DNA from: Dehalobacterium sp040766325
GTDB taxonomy: Bacteria; Bacillota; Dehalobacteriia; Dehalobacteriales; Dehalobacteriaceae
DNA length: 64,000 nucleotides
Assembly (NCBI GenBank): GCA_040766325.1
Contig: JAXGQR010000010.1
Location: forward strand, 56,737-120,736
Direction of reading: 5' to 3'
The notes beneath the pieces were generated by a model, which saw nothing but the letters and a program-made list of their open reading frames with translations, was not told the origin of the DNA and searched no databases. The translations under genes and the position numbers were made by a program. Shown one piece after another: positions 57,520 to 64,000 of the stretch (its first letter is position 1; every line of letters starts with the position of its first letter).

Positions 57520-58230
57520 TTATCCTATGTAAATAGACCTATTGGAGAAGATCTTTTCCTGCCCCATCTCAATCAAAGATATTACTTTAGTATGGGAATC
57601 GGTTTTATTGGCGGCGTACTTCAGGGAAGCTTGAATATCATTACCAAAATGCATGGGAATCAGGATGTGAGGAGCAACTTCCTGAATAAAATAATCAGGC
57701 CCTAAAGAATAATATTCTTCCAAGCGTGAATCTACCGGGAAAAATGCCACATCAATTTTTTCACCTTTAATTCGAGCAATTTCTTGCTTAAATAATGCCT
57801 CTGCCTGGATGCGTTCCTCTAAACTATCCTCATGCCAATGCCACCAGTTTAAATCCCCGGCATGAAAAAGGGATACTCCGGCATAACGCACCAAAAAAGA
57901 AACACCTATGTCTGTAGAACCATATGTTTTAATTGCAACATCCGCTACCTTGCTTTCCTCATAAGGGGATAAATAATGGAAATTTGATTGCCGACAGTTT
58001 ATCGGGATTTCATCACTGAATATATAGTAAATTTCATTAATTTGCTCCTGCCACTGAAAAACGATCGGATTAAAATGATCTGCATGACTGTGAGATGCAA
58101 ATACCAAAGTGCATTGATCTGTGAAATCTATAGGTCCTTGATAATAGTCAAAGATCAATTGGCGTTGACCAATTTCTACACGAAAGCCACTATGGAAAAG
58201 ATATTGAATTTTAATCGGTTGTGTTGTCAT
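57520..58230 (-). CDS. Metallo-beta-lactamase-fold hydrolase (UlaG/YtkL-like)
   Basis: About 236 residues from ATG 58230, six bases after AGGGGG. Metal ligands are in FASHSHADHFNP, HAGDLNWWHW and PMHFGND. Members hydrolyse various phosphate or lactone substrates; the specific reaction is unknown. Confidence 0.85.
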   Translation of the reverse strand: MTTQPIKIQYLFHSGFRVEIGQRQLIFDYYQGPIDFTDQCTLVFASHSHADHFNPIVFQWQEQINEIYYIFSDEIPINCRQSNFHYLSPYEESKVADVAIKTYGSTDIGVSFLVRYAGVSLFHAGDLNWWHWHEDSLEERIQAEALFKQEIARIKGEKIDVAFFPVDSRLEEYYSLGPDYFIQEVAPHILIPMHFGNDIQASLKYAANKTDSHTKVISLIEMGQEKIFSNRSIYIG

Positions 58231-58360
58231 CCCCATCCCCCTAAATTTAAGGTACATAAGTTAATTTATTATAACATAATCTCGGATTGGCGAAATGTTT
58301 CTATGATGATTTAAGGTAACGATATTTTCATTATTTTAATCTGAGTCACTAGATAACAAA

Positions 58361-58382
58361 AAGCACACCTTTCGGTGTGCTT
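58361..58382 (-). terminator. Terminator hairpin at the mttB relic
   Basis: AAGCACACC and GGTGTGCTT form a 9-bp stem followed by TTTTTG on the minus strand. Confidence 0.8.
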
Positions 58383-59150
58383 AATAAGATTCGTCTTATA
58401 AATCCTCACCTCCACACCTTTTAAGAGCCGGATCATATTACCCAAAACTTCATTATCAATCACTGTTTTCTCATAGGAGACAGTGGTACAGTTTTCTAAC
58501 AAGCCGGCCGCATCATGAATCCAGTTGGCACCGGAAAGTCCCAAGGTCATCGCCTGACAAGCACTTTCGTATCCTGCTTGGGCATCGTTTAATTTGGAGT
58601 CGTATTGACCGCCTGTGGCGTAAAGAGGTAAATCATAATATTGGGCCATCTGAGCAATCCCGGCGTTAATCATGGAGGATTCTATCGCTCCCGCCACATA
58701 GGTTCCCGTGTTCATGTCCATAATACTGGAGGTGGTACCGATAAAGGCCGGGCATCCCGGATTTACCAGTTGGGCTAAGGTTAATCCTGCCAGGGACTCC
58801 GCCAAATTAATGGTAATGGTGGAGGTTAAGGTTACCGGGGAGGTAGCACCGGCCAGAGGCTCGGACGGTACCGCCAAGGGTAGACCCTTTTGGCTACTTC
58901 AATTAAGAAATCGGTATAATGCCAATCCATAACCAGGGGACTCACCATCAGGGTAATAAAGGAGACAAAGGGGCGTTCCCGTAATTTATCAGCTCCACCA
59001 TCACCGTGCCCCCGACACCGAAATGTACGCGGTTTTTTTCCAAAACCACATCATTTTTTTCTTCCCGGCCATGGATAGTAATCTTGGAAGGAGCGGTTTT
59101 AATCGCTTTATCTAAATAATTAAAGAAAAAGCCGGTAATCTCGGCTACAA
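58383..59150 (-). pseudogene. Decayed trimethylamine/betaine methyltransferase (MttB family)
   Basis: The minus strand encodes KTAPSKITIHGREEKNDVVL and VHFGVGGTVMVEL, then out of frame RPFVSFITLMVSPLVMDWHY, then LPLAVPSEPLAGATSPVTL and STSSIMDMNTGTYVAGA, ending GNMIRLLKGVEV. These are consecutive blocks of the MttB family, which transfers methyl groups to a corrinoid protein. About 100 residues are missing after VMVEL, one base is lost near 58885-58887, and the N- and C-terminal parts are absent. It is a relic. Confidence 0.82.
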
Positions 59151-59218
59151 TAATAAGATGGCAGTTCATTTAACTATCAGTAAAGGATGAAGAAAACATT
59201 GCTGATAGTAGTTTTACT

Positions 59219-60070
59219 TTATTTAGTCATAAAAAATATCCCCAAAGTATTGGGGCCACAATGAGAAGCAATTGTACAGCCTGCTTGAGCAACAAATATT
59301 TCTTGGAAATCAGCTATATCTAGGATAGTTTCCCGCACAAGGTGTAACAGATCAGAAGAGATTCCGGAATGGGTAATGAAAATTCTTTTTAAATCCAAAT
59401 CCTCTTGACTCCGCAGCTTATGTTCAACATATTTCTTTAACACTTTGTCAAAAGCACCTCGATATTTTTGCCCCACATGCATTTTCCCCGTGCTATTATC
59501 CACTTCAATACAAGGTTTAATATTTAATAAGTTGGCCCCGAATGCTGTGATGCCATTACATCTTCCCCCGGCATGCAAGAATTCCAAGGTATCTAAAACA
59601 AAACTAACCTGGTTCTTAGTTCTTAGTTCATTAATTTCCTTTTGAATCTGCGCTGCAGACATCCCTTGAGCAATACGTTCAGCTGCTTCAATTGTCAAGA
59701 TTCCAATTCCTGTAGAGAGACTTCGCGTATCAATGGGATAAACATTTTTTAATTCTTGTGCTGCAATGCAGCAATTCCTGTATGTAGAAGAAAGAGTCGA
59801 AGCAAGGGTTAAATGAATCACCTCATAGCCCTCATCAGTCCACCGTTTAAAATAGTTAATAAATTCACCAATATTAATAGCCGAGGTTTTAGGGAATATA
59901 TTATCTTCCCGAAAAGCACGAAAAATTTCATGAGTGGTAATATCAACCCCATCTTGATATTGCTTATCACCTAATAAAACATGATAGGGATAGCAATGAA
60001 CATCAAACCTTTTTCTTAAAGTGTCATCTAGATCACAAGCACTGTCCGCACTTAATATCACTTTATTCAT
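59219..60070 (-). CDS. DegV family fatty-acid-binding protein
   Basis: The 283-residue DegV protein (SADSACDLDDTL; TSAINIGEFINYF; FLHAGGRCNGITAFGANLLNIKPC; GPNTLGIFF) is like FakB, which presents fatty acids to the kinase FakA. No FakA is in the window. It overlaps the upstream MarR gene by eight bases. Confidence 0.92.
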   Translation of the reverse strand: MNKVILSADSACDLDDTLRKRFDVHCYPYHVLLGDKQYQDGVDITTHEIFRAFREDNIFPKTSAINIGEFINYFKRWTDEGYEVIHLTLASTLSSTYRNCCIAAQELKNVYPIDTRSLSTGIGILTIEAAERIAQGMSAAQIQKEINELRTKNQVSFVLDTLEFLHAGGRCNGITAFGANLLNIKPCIEVDNSTGKMHVGQKYRGAFDKVLKKYVEHKLRSQEDLDLKRIFITHSGISSDLLHLVRETILDIADFQEIFVAQAGCTIASHCGPNTLGIFFMTK

Positions 60071-60533
60071 TTACATTACTCCTTTGAGATATCTTTTCAT
60101 TCAGCTCTTGCAGCAATTCTTGTAATGCATTCATACCTTCAATAATTATATTGAACTTTTCCTGGGACTGATTTACTAAAACTTGATTGTATTTGTCATT
60201 TAACTTTTTTTCTATAGTATCCAGCAACTCTTTTCCTTGAGTTGTCAGGGAAAGCGTAACAATGCGTTCATCCGCTTTACTGCGAATCCGATCGATTAAT
60301 CCAGCCTTCTCTAATTTTTTACATATAGTAGAGCAATTTCCATTGTTAACATTGCAAATATCGCCCAAACCTCCTACTGTCGTATCTTCCTTTTGCCGGA
60401 TTTCGAATAAAATACGGGCCTGCATCATCGTTAAACCTACAGTCTCCACCATCGGTTTAAAAGCATCATCCAATTCTGTGCTTAATAGACGCAATGTGTC
60501 CCATATTTTATTATAAAAATTAATCGTTCGCAT
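60063..60533 (-). CDS. MarR family transcriptional regulator
   Basis: The 156-residue winged-helix protein has MMQARILFEIRQKEDTTVGGLGDICNVNNGNCSTICKKLEKAGLIDRIRSKADERIVTL as recognition region (split here in words: helix-turn-helix about 45-85, wing with DERIV). It starts with ATG 60533 after TGGAG. It shares an operon with DegV, and a perfect palindrome overlaps its promoter. Confidence 0.92.
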   Translation of the reverse strand: MRTINFYNKIWDTLRLLSTELDDAFKPMVETVGLTMMQARILFEIRQKEDTTVGGLGDICNVNNGNCSTICKKLEKAGLIDRIRSKADERIVTLSLTTQGKELLDTIEKKLNDKYNQVLVNQSQEKFNIIIEGMNALQELLQELNEKISQRSNVNE

Positions 60534-60560
60534 ATTTCATCTCCAGGGTATTATTTTGCT

Positions 60561-60611
60561 ATATAATATCTTTGCTATAAAGATATTATATAACAAAGAT
60601 AACCTTGTCAA
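60561..60611 (-). promoter_or_regulatory. Promoter and palindromic operator of the MarR-DegV operon
   Basis: ATATAATATCTTT (60561-60573) and AAAGATATTATAT (60579-60591) are a perfect 13-bp inverted repeat with a 5-base centre. On the minus strand the promoter TTGACA (60606-60611) and TATAAT (60585-60590), spacer 15, overlaps it. This fits MarR autorepression. Confidence 0.78.
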
Positions 60612-60657
60612 TACAAATATTAATCGTAATTAGTGCTTATATTCTACCAATATTTAT

Positions 60658-60666
60658 TGGAAACCG
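60658..60666. repeat. 9-bp target duplication, left copy
   Basis: TGGAAACCG, repeated at 62284-62292 at the other end of the IS256-type element. Confidence 0.75.
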
Positions 60667-62283
60667 GATTAAGCCCTTATAATTGTGTAAAAAGAAAATG
60701 AGCCACAAACTCATATCCTCGGTTAAAATATAAGTGACAAGCAAATACCAAACCGAGGAGGATGAAATCCATGGCTCAGTTTAATATTACCCTAACCGAA
60801 GAAGAATTGCCCGGACTTTTTATGAGTAACGGACGAGATGCAGCCATAGCAAAACTGATGGAAAAAAATCTTTAATGAGGTCCTTCGGGGCCAGTCCACT
60901 GAACAGCTATGTGCTGAACCATATGAGAACTGACCAACGAAAGGCATATCGCAATGGCAGTTATGAGCGTGAACTAGTTACACGGGTTGGAACATTGAAT
61001 TTACGCATTCCTCGCCACCGAAAACGGCGAATTCAGCACCGAACTCTTTGAACGTTACCAACGGAGCGAACAGGCACTGATGCTGGCAATGATGGAAATG
61101 GTGGTTAATGGCGTCTCTACCCGGAAAGTGGAAACTATCACCGAAGAACTCTATGGCAAGAAGTTTTCTAAATCAACCGTTTCAGCTCTTTGTCAAAGAC
61201 TGGATCCCATGGTTAATGACTTTCGAACAAGACCGCTGGAAAGCCACTATCCATTTATGATATCGATGCTCTTTATCTCAAAGCACGCATTAATAACAGG
61301 GTGCAATCTAGAGGCTTACTCATCTCTATTGGCGTTAACGAAGAAGGTAACCGTGAAGTTATTGGTTTTCAGGTGGCCAATAGCGAATCGGAAAGCAGCT
61401 GGAGCGAGTTTTTTAAATCATTAAAAGAGCGGGGACTAAAGGATGTACACCTAGTGACTTCCGATAATCATAAAGGCTTGGTAAATGCCATCCAGAAACA
61501 ATTTCAAGGAGCTACATGGCAAAGATGTCAAACCCATTTTTCAAGGAACATGCTAGATCAAACACCAAAGGCACTACAAGTAGAAATGAAGGAAGATCTG
61601 CGCCGTCTTTACGAAGCCATTGACTTGGAAAGTGCCAAAAGTGTCCGGGATCATATCATAGCCACATACGAATCCAAAGCGCACAAGACATCTTTATTGG
61701 ATGAAGCTTTTGACGATATTACCGCCGTTTAATCATGCCCCTTAAATACCGTAAAAGACTACGTACAACTAACGGGTAGAACGTCTTAATCAGGAGATAC
61801 GACGAAGGGAACGGGTCATACGCATCTTCCCCAATGAGGAGTCAGTAATTCGGCTCATGGGTGCCCTGTTGATGGAACAAAGCGAAAAATGGCAGACAGG
61901 GCGAAAATATTTTGAGATGGATCTCTATTATCAAGATCATAAAAAAATTCTAAAGTTACATTTGTTGCTTAGAGTCGCATTTATTCCACGGTCCAGGTTG
62001 ACAGTGAGCCTCTGGCCGCATGGCTTCCGGCACCACAGGCAGCCCCCCTGTTACGGATGCCTACAGGTTCAAATAATGATTTAAAAGCTTTCATGTGTGC
62101 CCAAAAGCTGGCCTTGTGTTTGGGTGCTGCCAGGACCTCAGCCTACCATGCGGCCCTCTCACTGATCAACCCGGCTTTCGCGGCATAAACGCTTAATGAT
62201 TGGGATATTTAGAAAGTGAGCAGCCTTGACCACGAACCGATTAAAGTGTTACCGAGGAAATTACACACTAATTTGGACTTGAC
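60667..62283 (+). mobile_element. IS256-family insertion sequence, degenerate
   Basis: The 1,617-bp element is bounded by a 9-bp direct repeat. Its ends are related inverted repeats: left GATTAAGCCC...TGTGTAA and right, reverse complement, GTCAAGTCC...GTGTGTAA. It contains a transposase gene broken in several places. Confidence 0.82.
60771..62188 (+). pseudogene. IS256-family (mutator-type) transposase, several frameshifts
   Basis: It begins MAQFNITLTEEELPGLF after GAGGAGG and continues in shifted frames with AYRNGSYERELVTRVGTL, LMLAMMEMVVNGVSTRKVE, LISIGVNEEGNREVIGFQVAN, LVTSDNHKGLVNAIQKQF and CQTHFSRNML, all IS256 hallmarks. One-base changes occur at 60862-60868 (A), 61021-61024 (A), about 61262, 61728-61730 (T) and 61774-61776 (G). 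It is inactive as read. Confidence 0.88.
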
Positions 62284-62292
62284 TGGAAACCG
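62284..62292. repeat. 9-bp target duplication, right copy
   Basis: TGGAAACCG, matching 60658-60666. Confidence 0.75.
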
Positions 62293-62402
62293 ATGATGGC
62301 AACTTATCGCTTAACTAGATATTTCTTCTATTTTTATAAAACGACGTGAAAGACTATATGATATAATGTAGAAGATTATTATGAATGAAAAGGGGGATGA
62401 AG

Positions 62403-62825
62403 ATGGAATTTAAAAAATTTGGCAATAAATTCATCATACGCTTAGATAAAGGTGAGGAGCTGGTAACCACAATTAAAGATTTTTGTCAGAAACAAAACAT
62501 TTTTCTTGGCTGGATTCAAGGCATTGGAGCCGTTAATAGAGCAACCATTGGTTTGTTTGAAACAGCGTCCAAAAAATACCATTCTACCGAATTAAATGGA
62601 GATTATGAAATTACCAATCTCTCCGGTAATATCTCCTCCATGAATAACGATGTCTATTTACATCTTCATGTAAATCTCTCAGACAACAAGCACCAAACAT
62701 ATGGGGGACATTTAAACTCCGCTGTAATCAGTGCTACTGGTGAACTATATATCGAAGTTATCGAAGGTAGCGTAGAACGAAAGTTTAGCGATGAGATAGG
62801 TTTGAATCTCTATCAATTTAATTAA
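62403..62825 (+). CDS. PPC/DUF296 domain DNA-binding protein
   Basis: About 140 residues from ATG 62403, six bases after AGGGGG. It shows the PPC fold: FIIRLDKGEELVTTIKDFC, GWIQGIGAV, YEITNLSGNIS, HLHVNLSDNKHQTYGGHL with conserved His, and IEVIEG. Bacterial stand-alone members have unknown function. A TATAAT-like element (ATGATATAATG, about 62359-62369) lies upstream. Confidence 0.9.
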   Translation: MEFKKFGNKFIIRLDKGEELVTTIKDFCQKQNIFLGWIQGIGAVNRATIGLFETASKKYHSTELNGDYEITNLSGNISSMNNDVYLHLHVNLSDNKHQTYGGHLNSAVISATGELYIEVIEGSVERKFSDEIGLNLYQFN

Positions 62826-62834
62826 TTCGAGCAT

Positions 62835-62875
62835 GAAGAGCCTCTTGTCATAAAACAAAAGACAAGAGGCTCTTC
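62835..62875. terminator. Hairpin between converging genes
   Basis: GAAGAGCCTCTTGTC and GACAAGAGGCTCTTC form a perfect 15-bp stem with an 11-base loop between the PPC and DegV genes. No long T-run follows. Confidence 0.8.
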
Positions 62876-62898
62876 AAACGCAAGTTCCAATCGATTTA

Positions 62899-63774
62899 TT
62901 ATTCTAAAACAAAGCCAATTCCAAGGGAACCCGGCCCAGAATGAGCTCCTACCACGACGCCTAACGTCCCGGAATGAATGGGACTATGGTAATTAAGGGC
63001 TGAGCATAGGTAATCGATCATAAAGATCTCTTCATCCTTGCAAAGAGCATTCTGTGTGCAAATAAGTGGGTTTGATCCCTCTTTAATACGGGAGATGACA
63101 TATTCAGTCATGGCAATAATTGATTTTTTTCTTCCGCGTATTGCTTTGATTGGTCGCACCTCACCATCGGCAAACTCACAAACCGGCTTAATATTTAAGA
63201 CCTTTCCCAGAAAAGCGGTAGCTCCGCCGATTCTTCCCCCAGCCTTCATATAAAAAAGACTATCCACTGTAAAAAGAGTGGTTAATTGAGTGATCATCCT
63301 TTGAATTTTTAAGAGCAATTCCTCCCAACTAAGTTGCCGGTCTTGAATTAATTGGGCAATTTTAATTTCTAATGCTGCCTGACCACAGGCACAGCTGGAG
63401 CTGGTGATAATTTTAATTTCTACGTCCCTAACTTCAGATAAAAACATTTTCCGAGCCAGGTGAGCATTTTCAAAGCTAGAAGACAGTTTATGAGATATGG
63501 TACTAACTATGATTTTACGGCAACCTTTTATATAAGCTTCATCATAAGCCTGAAGCCAATCATGAATATTTGGAGCTGCTGTACGTGGTACTTGTTCCGG
63601 ATGTTCCTGCATAATGTGAAAAAAATCAGCCTCCCCCCTTTGAACACTTTCCTTCAGGTAGGTTTCCCCATCAAAAGTATAGTAAAAGGGCACTTCCCTA
63701 ATCTGATATTTTTCTATAATATCTCTGGGAAGATTACCGGCAGAATCTACAATTTGTCCAATTTTTTCACCCAT
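62899..63774 (-). CDS. DegV family protein, second copy
   Basis: About 291 residues from ATG 63774 after GAGGTG. It has VDSAGNLPRDII, PRTAAPNIHDWLQAY, YMKAGGRIGGATAFLGKVLNIKP and GPGSLGIGF. It is a diverged paralogue of the DegV at 59219. Ligand binding (fatty acids) is known for the family, the exact lipid is not. Confidence 0.92.
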   Translation of the reverse strand: MGEKIGQIVDSAGNLPRDIIEKYQIREVPFYYTFDGETYLKESVQRGEADFFHIMQEHPEQVPRTAAPNIHDWLQAYDEAYIKGCRKIIVSTISHKLSSSFENAHLARKMFLSEVRDVEIKIITSSSCACGQAALEIKIAQLIQDRQLSWEELLLKIQRMITQLTTLFTVDSLFYMKAGGRIGGATAFLGKVLNIKPVCEFADGEVRPIKAIRGRKKSIIAMTEYVISRIKEGSNPLICTQNALCKDEEIFMIDYLCSALNYHSPIHSGTLGVVVGAHSGPGSLGIGFVLE

Positions 63775-63931
63775 AATTAGCACCTCAGCGATTTTCTTTA
63801 TCCTTAATTCCCCAATCCCGCGGCTGATTAATTACAATTTTATTAGAATATTGTTCTACACATCAGAATTTGTTGTCTTTATGCAAAATAATACCATAGT
63901 CATTGGTATAGCTCAAGAAAGATACTGTTTA

Positions 63932-64000
63932 TTAAATTGAATTATTAGTGTATTTGGCAATATAAAAATCTAACATTTCGGAACTTAATTTTCCCAGCAC
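63932..64000 (-). CDS. Possible C-terminal end of a gene cut by the window edge
   Basis: The minus strand is open from the window edge to TAA 63932 and encodes 22 residues ending MLDFYIAKYTNNSI. Too short to assign; it may be chance. The stretch 63784-63931 is otherwise empty. Confidence 0.3.
   Translation of the reverse strand: MLGKLSSEMLDFYIAKYTNNSI

Overview
The window comes from a low-GC, endospore-forming Firmicute. The sporulation genes yunB and ytxC, the T-box, yybP-ykoY and preQ1 riboswitches, the strong GGAGG ribosome binding sites and the frequent TTG starts all point there. A complete succinate dehydrogenase/fumarate reductase, an aconitase and a decayed MttB-type methyltransferase suggest an anaerobic clostridial lineage of the Peptococcaceae/Desulfitobacterium/Dehalobacterium type. 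I cannot name a species from sequence alone.

Layout. 0-3.5 kb: sdhCAB on the minus strand. 3.8-9.5 kb: an rRNA operon (16S-23S-5S, minus strand) with two tandem promoters, no tRNA in the spacer, and a 23S gene interrupted in helix 45 by a 392-nt intervening sequence that holds a decayed four-helix-bundle ORF. 9.5-13 kb: yunB and a class A penicillin-binding protein. 13-16.7 kb: two LysR regulators (the first frameshifted as read) and an SLC13-type anion transporter. 16.9-34.7 kb: a long minus-strand housekeeping block: mutS2, a U32 protein, a NIF3-like gene, mpg, zapA, T-box-pheS-pheT, a TrmH methyltransferase, infC-rpmI-rplT, thrS, DUF445, ytxC, a 53-residue Cys-rich membrane protein and a VanZ protein. 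34.9-42.2 kb: an FMN glutamate-synthase-like protein, aconitase, three tandem universal stress proteins and a TraB protein. 42.3-45 kb: an ABC importer of the nitrate/sulfonate/thiamine-precursor type. 45-48.4 kb: a CapF-like epimerase-cupin fusion, a lipoprotein, a YqeY-like protein and a hypothetical. 48.5-50.7 kb: an intact IS1634-family element flanked by an exact 97-bp direct repeat. 50.7-58.3 kb: DUF1015, a Mn riboswitch with a TerC exporter, a sirtuin, a tyrosine-phosphorelay exopolysaccharide control module, preQ1-queF and a metallo-hydrolase. 58.3-64 kb: an mttB relic, a MarR-DegV operon with a clear palindromic operator, an IS256-family relic with a 9-bp target duplication, a PPC-domain protein and a second DegV.

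A recurring oddity is that conserved genes, including the essential pheS and thrS, are broken by one-base changes, mostly at homopolymers. This looks more like read error than gene loss, so apparent pseudogenes here need care. The best genuine curiosities are the 23S intervening sequence with related repeat arms elsewhere in the rRNA operon, the 97-bp IS1634 duplication that copied a terminator, and the in-frame stop in mutS2. I did not find a convincing multi-gene system of unknown type.
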